Assembly (NCBI GenBank): GCA_965203345.1
Contig: CBDBCK010000027.1
Coordinates: 186,001 to 250,000, forward strand
Direction: 5' to 3'
Source of the DNA: CBDBCK01 sp965203345
GTDB taxonomy: Bacteria; Chloroflexota; Dehalococcoidia; Lucifugimonadales; Lucifugimonadaceae
DNA length: 64,000 bases
Made by a program: the position numbers and the translations under genes. Shown piece by piece: positions 53,929-61,270 of this stretch (position 1 is the first letter of the stretch; every line of letters starts with the position of its first letter). A model generated the notes under the pieces. That model saw nothing but the letters and a program-made list of their open reading frames with translations. It did not search any database and was not told the origin of the DNA.

Positions 53929-55683
53929 ATGAACGGAACCCGTCTCATAAATACGGTGGAGACGTATTCCGAAGAAGAACGGCGCGTCCTTAGCAGGTTC
54001 TTTACAAACACTGATAAACCTGTCTTCGCTCTCATAAATCTCCCCGAGGTTGTGAAAGGGGCTTTGTTCGCTCGGTATTCCCGCACAAACAAACCCCTGC
54101 GGAGGCTCTTCCTTGATGAGTTTCTAAATGTTGATTACGCGTTGAACCAAGATATGACTGACCAATCGGCATCTTTTGAGTTTCAGCTTCCTCTTCAGGG
54201 TTGGGATACAAAAGGTCTTCATGTTTCGGCGAAAGAATCTTCTGGAGCCTTCCCCGTCAATGTTGAACGGGCAGAACAGCTTTATGCCCGCGTCCTAGAC
54301 AAGTTTGGAGACGATTCTGTAGCTCAGCTAGGTGCGGCACATATAGCTTGTGAGAGATCTTCTAACATTCTGACAAAGGTGCTTGAGAGAGGCAGACTTT
54401 CGGCGTACTTGGAGCAATCAACACGTTACATTCTCTTCAATCAGAAGATGGGTGGGAACTATCTGTACATTGTTCCGAGAGAAATAGTTGACATGGGTCT
54501 TGAGCAAGACTATAGGAATACGATGGATCACCTATTTCAAACCTACTCTATCGTTGTAGAAGGTTGTAAAGAGGTGATAGAGAAGAGGTTCGCAGCCTCA
54601 CATGACTCAAGTCGCGTGCGGAAGTTCAGTATTCGGGCTATGGCTTGCGACGCAGCACGAGGACTCTTGCCGGCATCGGTGCTGTCAAACGTTGGGATAT
54701 TTGCCAGCGGACAAGCTTTTGCTGCAATGCTCGTACGTATGAATGCTCACCCGCTTGACGAAGTGCGCCATTGTGCCAGAGCCATGCTTGAAGAGCTGAA
54801 TAAGGTTATACCCTCTTTTCTGCGCAACGTCGAAATGGAGCAACGCGGAATGAGGCAATCCGAATATGAGAAAGAGAAAGTGGTCAGCATGAGGCAGCAT
54901 GCCGAAACGTTGCTCCGATCAGAGAGGAAAGAAGACATCATCAATAATTCTTCCGAGGTGGAACTTGTGGATTGGGACGACGAAGGGGAACTGAAGACAG
55001 TCGCTGCCGCACTGTATGAAATTTCTGACCTTCCTTATTCCCGGTTGCTTGACATATCGCGACGGTTTTCTTCAGAACAGTGCAGGATGATAATCAGCAA
55101 TTATTGCGGTGATAGAATCAATAGACGTCATAAGCCAGGTAGAGCCTTTGAAAGTACGCAGTATCGGTTTGACGTCCTCTCCGATTACGGCTCGTTTAGG
55201 GATCTGCAGCGACATAGGATGTTGACTATAGAGTGGCAACTACTTTCGACCAAACACGGCTATGCCCCCGCGTCTCTATACGTGGAAGAGGCAGGCTTGA
55301 CTGCCAAATGGAATTCGGCTATGGAGTCGGCGGCGGGTTTGTGGGAAAAGATTGTGTCAGTTGCTAATAACGATGAGGACACCTTGAGACATGTGGCACA
55401 GTATGTTGTGCCCTTCGCATATCGTATCCGCTATTCTATGTTGATGAACGCCCGAGAGTCTATGCATGTTATAGAACTTCGTTCCTCTCCGAACGCGCAC
55501 CCAGACTATAGTCGAATTTGCCGTGAGATGCATAGGCTGATTAAGGATAAAGCAGGACATTATGCAATAGCCGACGCCATGCGCTTTGTTGGTAAAAAGA
55601 ACACGAATGAAGCAGGACGCCTACAGGAGGCTAGAAGGCTTCACGCGAAGAAGAAGAAACGAGAGAAGTCAAGATTAATATAG
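53929..55683 (+). CDS. Tandem-duplicated ThyX-like protein (flavin-dependent thymidylate synthase family)
   Basis: This 584-residue protein looks like two ThyX domains fused; ordinary ThyX is about 220-250 residues. The N-terminal half has FGDDSVAQLGAAHIACERSS, then R154-G-R156 followed by S164-T-R166-Y167, lining up with the RHR...S.RY signature but lacking the His. The C-terminal half has R428-H-R430 and S440, but K442 where Arg is expected. Each half thus keeps what the other lost. Thymidylate synthase activity from dUMP and methylene-tetrahydrofolate is plausible but not assured. The tail is very basic (AKKKKREKSR). It starts 5 bases after the E2 stop, in the same transcript. Confidence 0.8.
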   Translation: MNGTRLINTVETYSEEERRVLSRFFTNTDKPVFALINLPEVVKGALFARYSRTNKPLRRLFLDEFLNVDYALNQDMTDQSASFEFQLPLQGWDTKGLHVSAKESSGAFPVNVERAEQLYARVLDKFGDDSVAQLGAAHIACERSSNILTKVLERGRLSAYLEQSTRYILFNQKMGGNYLYIVPREIVDMGLEQDYRNTMDHLFQTYSIVVEGCKEVIEKRFAASHDSSRVRKFSIRAMACDAARGLLPASVLSNVGIFASGQAFAAMLVRMNAHPLDEVRHCARAMLEELNKVIPSFLRNVEMEQRGMRQSEYEKEKVVSMRQHAETLLRSERKEDIINNSSEVELVDWDDEGELKTVAAALYEISDLPYSRLLDISRRFSSEQCRMIISNYCGDRINRRHKPGRAFESTQYRFDVLSDYGSFRDLQRHRMLTIEWQLLSTKHGYAPASLYVEEAGLTAKWNSAMESAAGLWEKIVSVANNDEDTLRHVAQYVVPFAYRIRYSMLMNARESMHVIELRSSPNAHPDYSRICREMHRLIKDKAGHYAIADAMRFVGKKNTNEAGRLQEARRLHAKKKKREKSRLI

Positions 55684-55688
55684 CGATT

Positions 55689-55776
55689 CCTTTAAAGAAT
55701 GCGTAATAGCTCACCAGGTGAAGGGTTCTGATCGGAAAATAAATGGGACCCAAGCACGCTACCGAAGCCGTAGTAT
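55689..55776 (+). rRNA. Degenerate 23S rRNA fragment (domain II)
   Basis: Directly after the ThyX-like stop, the DNA matches the conserved 23S segment just 3' of the L11-binding centre. TTTAAAGAATGCGTAATAGC and CTCACCAGG correspond to E. coli 23S near 1085-1108. The later CAAGCACGCTACCGAAGCC matches the stretch ending near 1180. Compared with the consensus, CTGGT has become CCAGG and several other bases differ. The partner strands needed to fold are missing, so this is a relic of about 90 nt, not a working rRNA. Confidence 0.85.
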
Positions 55777-56035
55777 GAAATTCTCGTTCCGACTCACGTA
55801 AGTGATGTAATCACTGTAAGGGTATTGTAAACAAGCTTCACTTGACTTTAGCTTAAAGGACATGAGGTTGGTGTATAGACTTCTTATACATACGTCTGAT
55901 GGTGCACACTTTCTTATATAACAGTAGTTATATAAGGCTCTTGACGAGTCAAATCTCTTTCTATACACTACGATTATACTTACTGTACTTCTTGATATAC
56001 CATTACTTATTTAGAGTCAAAGAAGTAAACTGGAT

Positions 56036-56401
56036 ATGGATTCAGGTATTGTATCAGACCAAGGATGGGACGTAAAAATCTTTTGTATGCAGTAAGGCAG
56101 AGAATTGCGCTGGAATGTTAGGAAGTATATTTCCTAATGAAGAGATTGAAAAAGAATACCGAAGTGAACTACAAAATCTTAAAAAGCTTTAACAGGAAAT
56201 GTATCCTTCTGTTAATCCTGATGATAAGAGGATATTTTGTCAAAAGGTTTTACTATTATTGACTTACCTGGAGAAGACTGTAATGTTAGTTATCTACCTA
56301 AAAAATATATTCAAGAGGAAATTATTACTAGAGGTATCCATATACTTGTATATTGTCGTTGCTGGCAAGGGTCTAAATATGATCATTCAGGCACTTGGAC
56401 C
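56036..56401 (+). pseudogene. Frameshifted remnant of an unrecognised gene
   Basis: Coding-like fragments follow each other in different frames. MDSGIVSDQGWDVKIFC starts at 56036. LGSIFPNEEIEKEYRSELQ ends at TAA 56190. AGGAA then precedes MYPSVNPDDKRIFCQK at 56199. After a shift near 56236, the frame continues as GFTIIDLPGEDCNVSYLP and ITRGIHILVYCRCWQGSK, closing near 56400. The joined product resembles no family I know. One or two frameshifts would explain it, but sequencing errors in homopolymers are an alternative. Confidence 0.45.
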
Positions 56402-56461
56402 TGATAGTATAAATAACAATAATGTTAAACGATTTTCTAAAGTTTAAAATAACAAATACGA

Positions 56462-56911
56462 TTGAGATGTATAAGGTATACACCTTTTGATGCTGGATTC
56501 TTACTAAAACAACTTAAGGGTAATGTAGGAGAGGATCCCAGTGACAATAATGACTCTGCACTACATAGAAAATGTTTCAAGACTGTTCAATGTTATTTAA
56601 GTAATGCTTACGAAAAATTTGAAAAACACTCCTCTGAAACTCTTGACAACATCTTAAAACAGGTACGCGATTTTCTTGTCAGTAAAGCAAGTTTAGAATA
56701 TAACAAATGGCTACAGGGTATTGAGGTCGTATATGCAGATTTGCGAATCAGCGATTTGGATACATTAACTACTAAATTTGAAAGTATCCTTAACGAACTC
56801 AATAGCCTGAGTTCTGACCTTGAAAAACGCAATGATCGGAGCACTAACAGTGACAATAATGCGAGTCACATTGATAGTGAGGATAAAAAGGAAAAGGAAT
56901 CTTTGGAATAA
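56462..56911 (+). CDS. Predicted helical protein of unknown function in AT-rich island
   Basis: The open frame of 149 codons starts only with TTG and has no clear ribosome site, so it may be the 3' part of the broken gene before it. The product is largely helical, with heptad-like leucines (LDTLTTKFESILNELNSL) and a highly acidic, asparagine-rich tail (SDNNASHIDSEDKKEKES). It is AT-rich and unlike its neighbours in codon use. I do not recognise it. Confidence 0.45.
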   Translation: MRCIRYTPFDAGFLLKQLKGNVGEDPSDNNDSALHRKCFKTVQCYLSNAYEKFEKHSSETLDNILKQVRDFLVSKASLEYNKWLQGIEVVYADLRISDLDTLTTKFESILNELNSLSSDLEKRNDRSTNSDNNASHIDSEDKKEKESLE

Positions 56912-57150
56912 GGGAATGAAGTGTAGATTGGTGTCGGAGAGTACGCAGGGCTTTCTTAGTAGACTTCTTACGGAATCTACAACTGATGAATAGACTACTT
57001 ATGGATCAGAGCGGTTTCTGAAATAGCCGAGGTTCAAGCAATATAAACTTACGGTGTTTCGTTTGCAGCATTCAAGGTTACAGATTTCACAGCGATAAGG
57101 TTGATAGCATACTCGTCTGTGGCATATCTATGATGCCGTAGATGAGCTGA

Positions 57151-58032
57151 TCACTCTTCAGAGTTTGCTGTCTCTTCTTCATTGAAGGTTATGATCATCT
57201 GGTCGTAATCGCGGAGTTCTCTGGTGTTTTTACGTATTAGTATTTTGGCAAATCCCTTGGAGTCAGGGCTGAATTCGCCTAAGAATTCTACTTTTCCGCC
57301 GGAGGCCCCCCACATACGGTATAGCCTTCCTTTTTCTAGATTGTCTTTTGCAAATGTCGCTTCCATTCTCTCAGAGGATACAGAGGTTAGGATCGCGTTC
57401 GTTTCAGTTACGTCTGCATTGGTCTCAGATTCCGCAATAGTTGGCAGTACTATCAAGATAGGTTCATCAGCATCTGTCACCCCTTGAATTGGGAGAATTT
57501 CTATTTCAGTGCCTGAGTCACCTGGAGATGAAGCTACTGACCTCTGGTTCATTTGTGCTTCCATCCGGTTTAGCTCTTGGTTTAGGTCTGAGTTCGCTAG
57601 GCTAAGGGCTATTGAAAGCCCTGCAAAGACCGCTAGCATCGCAACTCCACCCGCGTATACTGCCCTTGAAGGAGTAAAGAGTCTCGATAATCCTTTAATA
57701 AGGCTGCTTCTTCCGCTTTCTTCGGAGATATATCCTGTTTCATAGGGTCTGGGATTTGCTTCCATCGCGGTTTTGGCGGCATACGCGGGAGGGGTATCAG
57801 ATATACGGTTGAATACCTTGTTTCGTAAGTGATCTGGCGGTGCAACTTCCTCAAATGAAAGGGAAAGAGCTTCTGATACTCTCAGCAACTTCTTGAACTC
57901 TGCGGCGTATATAGGGTCGCTTGCTAGTATTCTTTCTGCTTCGGCAACCTCATCCATTTCTAGAGCATTCAGAGCGTACGCGGCCAGTAAATCTAGCCGA
58001 TCTTCATGTGATTCAGACTTGTTATTATTCAA
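57151..58032 (-). CDS. RskA-type membrane anti-sigma factor
   Basis: The 293-residue protein has a cytoplasmic N-terminal sigma-binding part (LLAAYALNALEMDEVAEAER), one membrane helix (about 125-146) and an extracytoplasmic C-terminal RskA domain (YRMWGASGGKVEFLGEFSP). It should hold the ECF sigma factor inactive until a signal triggers its cleavage. ATG overlaps the sigma stop as ATGA (58029-58032), so the pair is made together. The N-terminus lacks the zinc-binding HxxxCxxC of ZAS anti-sigmas. Confidence 0.9.
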   Translation of the reverse strand: MNNNKSESHEDRLDLLAAYALNALEMDEVAEAERILASDPIYAAEFKKLLRVSEALSLSFEEVAPPDHLRNKVFNRISDTPPAYAAKTAMEANPRPYETGYISEESGRSSLIKGLSRLFTPSRAVYAGGVAMLAVFAGLSIALSLANSDLNQELNRMEAQMNQRSVASSPGDSGTEIEILPIQGVTDADEPILIVLPTIAESETNADVTETNAILTSVSSERMEATFAKDNLEKGRLYRMWGASGGKVEFLGEFSPDSKGFAKILIRKNTRELRDYDQMIITFNEEETANSEE

Positions 58033-58613
58033 GCTCCTGTCCTTATTTGTGCGATGTCCCCTTCTTCATAGGCACGGCGCAACTTCTGGAGCCCTGATCG
58101 CATCCTTGTCTTTACAGTTCCCGGAGGTATTTCCAGCAATTCTGATATCTCTCTGCCCGTAAGCCCTTGAAAATAGGCTAGTTCTATAACCTTACGCTGC
58201 TCTTTTGGGAGGTTGACCAACAAGCGCTTAGCTCTCTCCGCTTCTATACTTGATACGGCTTCCGACTCGGTTGAGTTTTGACCTGAAGCGTTTAAATACT
58301 CATGATTTTCTGGAGTTTCTCTGCGTACTCTTCGATTTATCTTACGTAGCTCGTCAATGCATCGGTTGCGTGTGATGGTGATAAGCCATGTTACGAAAGT
58401 ACTTTTCTGAGGGTCATATGAACCGCTGTTCTTCCATACGCTCACGAAAACGTCTTGGACGACTTCCTCTGCAGATTCTTGATTCGAGATGCTTCCTCTA
58501 GCTATCCCAAAAACGCGCGGTGAGTGGCGGCTGTAAATTTCTTCAAGAGCTGAACAGTCACCACCTTCCACTCTGATCATCAGTTCTGCGTCGGTAAACT
58601 GAGTATAGTGCAA
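58029..58613 (-). CDS. ECF-type RNA polymerase sigma factor (SigK-like)
   Basis: The 194-residue group IV sigma factor has region 2 with SAEEVVQDVFVSVWKN and FVTWLITITRNRCIDELRK, and region 4 with LPKEQRKVIELAYFQGLTGR and PPGTVKTRMRSGLQKLR, a helix-turn-helix. Pairing with an RskA-type anti-sigma places it with SigK-like (ECF19-type) systems that answer redox or envelope stress. A TTG start is used, with an AGGTAGG about 9 bases upstream. Confidence 0.93.
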   Translation of the reverse strand: MHYTQFTDAELMIRVEGGDCSALEEIYSRHSPRVFGIARGSISNQESAEEVVQDVFVSVWKNSGSYDPQKSTFVTWLITITRNRCIDELRKINRRVRRETPENHEYLNASGQNSTESEAVSSIEAERAKRLLVNLPKEQRKVIELAYFQGLTGREISELLEIPPGTVKTRMRSGLQKLRRAYEEGDIAQIRTGA

Positions 58614-59036
58614 ATCAGATAGCCTACCTGTGTTTAGTTATGTTATGAGACACATGTATAAATTGTATGATACCAAGTTAAGTTTCAGCGAATCCGAGGA
58701 AGGTTCTTTGAATATCGTGTGTTTCAATCTTTGCCCGTTAGTCTCTCTTTTCTATATCATCGCAGTTAGTCGAAAAACGAGCCTGTGGTATATAGGGAGA
58801 ACCATGAACGAGAACGAACTAGATGAACAAAATTTGAAGCCGAATGCTATAACACGGTCTTTTTGTAGGTAAAGTTCTGCTTTGTATCTACGGTATAGAC
58901 TAGAATATCTGTAGCTCTTTACCTACCTTAATCTCATGAAGTTACTGGAATTAGAGCGGTCTGGGATCAATGTGACCTTAGGTTGTAACACAAGTTTCAG
59001 AATGAGGTTAGACATTATTAAGGAGAACTACATTAT
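58614..59036. other. Intergenic region between the sigma gene and E1 alpha set 2
   Basis: No firm gene lies in these 423 bases. A 22-codon frame at 58804-58872 with AGGGAGA before ATG is the only small candidate (MNENELDEQNLKPNAITRS). A strong inverted repeat at 58865-58926 is listed separately. The remainder is AT-rich and should hold divergent promoters for the sigma and E1 genes. Confidence 0.45.
58865..58926 (+). promoter_or_regulatory. 10-bp perfect inverted repeat in the leader of E1 alpha set 2
   Basis: GTAGGTAAAG at 58865-58874 is the exact complement of CTTTACCTAC at 58917-58926. A shorter CTAC/GTAG pair continues inside the 42-base loop. It lies 110 bases before the E1 alpha start and is not followed by a T-run, so a leader RNA structure or paired operator is more likely than a terminator. 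Confidence 0.55.
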
Positions 59037-60035
59037 ATGGATATACCTCAGAAACACCTCGCAGGAATTTATAAGGTCATGCAGCGCATACGTAACTTTG
59101 AGGAATCTATGCTTGAGCAGACTTTCAAAGGTAACGCTATGGGCGTTACTCATTCGTCGGATGGGCAGGAAGCTGTGCCGACGGGTGTCTGTGCTCACCT
59201 TTCCTCTGGAGACTGGATAGGTTCTACGCATAGAGGACATGGGCACTGTATAGCCAAAGGTTTGGATATGAAGGCTATGATGGCGGAGATTATGGGTAGG
59301 GCAACAGGTCAATGCAAAGGTAAAGGAGGCTCTATGCATATAGCCGACTTCTCAAAGGGTATGTTGGGGGCTAATGCTATAGTCGGGGCCAGCATTCCAT
59401 TATCGGTTGGTGCTGCTCTTACCGCTAAGTATAAAGGCAAAGAGAAAGATTCGGTTAGCGTCGCTTTCTTCGGCGACGGAGCCACAAGCCAAGGAGTGCT
59501 GTACGAGAGCATGAACCTTGCTTCTATATGGAGTCTCCCAGTCATATTTGTCTGCGAAAATAATCAGTACGCAGAAGCAACTCCAGCTTGGTACGCCGTT
59601 TCAGCTTCGGACATATCATCAAGAGCTGACAGCTATGACATGCCGTCAAGACAAGTGGATGGGATGGATGTGTTCACCGTTTATTCTGCGGCTAAGGAGG
59701 CAGTAGAAATGGCTCGCTCCGGAGGTGGCCCATCGTTTCTTGAGATGATTACATACCGTTACCACGGACATTTCCACGCAGATCAGCCGAGTAAGTATCG
59801 TCCCCCCGAAGAAGAACAACTGTATCGTGATAGAGACCCATTGAAGCTCTTTGAAAAGCGCGTGCTTTCGGAAGAGAGAATGACAGAAAAAGAGTTGAAG
59901 GCTATACAGACAGACGTCAAGGCTGAAGTTGAGGAAGCCGTACAGTTTGCTTTGGAGAGCCCGATGCCAGACATTGACGAGCTTTTGAAAGACGTGTACG
60001 TATCCTATTCCGGCTCCCTTGAAGCCTTGCGATGA
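59037..60035 (+). CDS. 2-oxoacid/acetoin dehydrogenase E1 alpha subunit (set 2)
   Basis: The 332-residue ThDP enzyme is close to the AcoA type: THSSDGQEAVPTGVCAHL, GSTHRGHGHCIAKG, FFGDGATSQGVLYESMNLAS to CENN. It is paralogous to the E1 alpha at 50539 but clearly diverged, so the two probably act on different substrates. AGGAG precedes ATG by about 11 bases. E1 beta set 2 begins 48 bases downstream. No E2 or E3 follows, so it would have to borrow the E2 encoded at 52607 or one elsewhere. Confidence 0.92.
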   Translation: MDIPQKHLAGIYKVMQRIRNFEESMLEQTFKGNAMGVTHSSDGQEAVPTGVCAHLSSGDWIGSTHRGHGHCIAKGLDMKAMMAEIMGRATGQCKGKGGSMHIADFSKGMLGANAIVGASIPLSVGAALTAKYKGKEKDSVSVAFFGDGATSQGVLYESMNLASIWSLPVIFVCENNQYAEATPAWYAVSASDISSRADSYDMPSRQVDGMDVFTVYSAAKEAVEMARSGGGPSFLEMITYRYHGHFHADQPSKYRPPEEEQLYRDRDPLKLFEKRVLSEERMTEKELKAIQTDVKAEVEEAVQFALESPMPDIDELLKDVYVSYSGSLEALR

Positions 60036-60083
60036 GACCTATGTTTGTTCGTAGGTGCGCTTCGCTTATAGGAGGATAAAAGG

Positions 60084-61175
60084 ATGGGAACTTCCCAAGC
60101 TGATGTAAACCAAATCCACCCAACGGCAGACAGTCAACCCGGTCCGGGCTACGGTGTCTACGGCTCCATTATCCGCTATCGCGAGGCTTTCAACAAGACT
60201 TTGGGAGATGAATTGAGACGAGATGAAGATGTTTTTATTATGGGTGAAGATATATCCGGTGGCTTTGATAAAGAGACACGTGAGCCTCTTGACGCGTGGG
60301 GCGGCCCTTTTGCTACGACAAAAGGGCTGGTTCAGGAGTTCGGTAAGGAGCGCATCCGCGACTGCCCGATATCTGAAGCGGGTTTTATGGGAGCGGCAGT
60401 TGGATCAGCTCTTACGGGTTTACGTCCCGTTGTAGACTTGATGTATTTTGATTTTGTAGCAGTTGCCTTTGATCAGTTACTGTCAAACGCCTCTAAAAGC
60501 CGGTACATGTTCGCCGGCCAAACTAAGGTGCCTATGACTATCTTTGCCCGCTCCGGTGCCGGTACAGGACACGCCGCTCAGCACTCAACCTCTTTCTACT
60601 CTATCTTGGCTCACCTGCCGGGACTGAAAGTAGTTGCCCCTTCTGACCCTTACACTGTGCGAGGTTTGCTCGCTGCTTCAATACGAGACGATGATCCCGT
60701 ATTTTTGGTTAATGATAAGAAACTTATAAATATGAATGGGTTTGTACCCGATGAAGACTACGCCATAGAATTGGGTAGGGGGCGGTATTTGCGAAGGGGT
60801 GAAGATGTAACCTTGGTTGGAATGTCTTATACCTCGGTTGTTTGCTATAGAGCCGCCGAGTTGTTGGCTCAAGAAAATATAAACTGCGAAGTGGTGGATT
60901 TACTGAGCCTCTCGCCTATTGACCGGAACATAATAGTTGAATCAGTGAAGAAAACTAACCGCCTTGTGGTTGTAGATGAAGATACCCCCATAGCAGGTAT
61001 GGCAGCCGAGGTAGCTGCCATTGCCGCGGATTCTGCTTTTGATTGGTTGGACGCTCCTGTAAAACGAGTAACCGCTCCACATGTCCCCGTACCTTACAAT
61101 CGAGACTTGGAACAGGCACTAATGCCTCAGCCAGAAGAAGTGGTTGGTACTGTCTTACGTATGATGAAAGGCTAA
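60084..61175 (+). CDS. 2-oxoacid/acetoin dehydrogenase E1 beta subunit (set 2)
   Basis: The 363-residue beta subunit has an extra N-terminal segment of about 30 residues (ADSQPGPGYGVYGS) compared with set 1. Motifs: MGEDISGGFDKETREPLDAW, DCPISEAGFMGAAVGSAL, DLMYFDFVAVAFDQLLSNA and APHVPVPYNRDLEQALMP. The insertion KETREPLDAWGGPFATTKG is characteristic of acetoin-type E1 beta. AGGAGG precedes ATG. It converges with the FGGY kinase gene 95 bases away. Confidence 0.92.
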   Translation: MGTSQADVNQIHPTADSQPGPGYGVYGSIIRYREAFNKTLGDELRRDEDVFIMGEDISGGFDKETREPLDAWGGPFATTKGLVQEFGKERIRDCPISEAGFMGAAVGSALTGLRPVVDLMYFDFVAVAFDQLLSNASKSRYMFAGQTKVPMTIFARSGAGTGHAAQHSTSFYSILAHLPGLKVVAPSDPYTVRGLLAASIRDDDPVFLVNDKKLINMNGFVPDEDYAIELGRGRYLRRGEDVTLVGMSYTSVVCYRAAELLAQENINCEVVDLLSLSPIDRNIIVESVKKTNRLVVVDEDTPIAGMAAEVAAIAADSAFDWLDAPVKRVTAPHVPVPYNRDLEQALMPQPEEVVGTVLRMMKG

Positions 61176-61270
61176 AGAAGATTAGCTACTAGGCTTTTTC
61201 AAAGCACAAGAACAAATATATTCGATCAGTTATTGACTGTGTCAGTTTGTGCAAAAGTGTGTATTCTCAT

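Larger units (their letters stand above)
55777..57150. other. AT-rich island with hairpins and broken reading frames
   Basis: Base composition falls to roughly one third GC, judged by eye, against about half for the window. Two perfect hairpins stand near the left end: AGTGAT-GTA-ATCACT (55801-55815) and CTTATATAAC-AGTA-GTTATATAAG (55913-55936). Protein-like fragments in changing frames fill 56036-56460 and a 149-residue frame follows. From 56912 to 57150 nothing gene-like was seen. The island begins right after the 23S relic and ends at the anti-sigma gene. Confidence 0.65.

Noticed and set aside
58630..58872. Plus-strand open frame of 80 codons after the sigma gene
   Set aside because: No ribosome site at its start and a composition unlike coding DNA; only the last 22 codons have a possible ribosome site.
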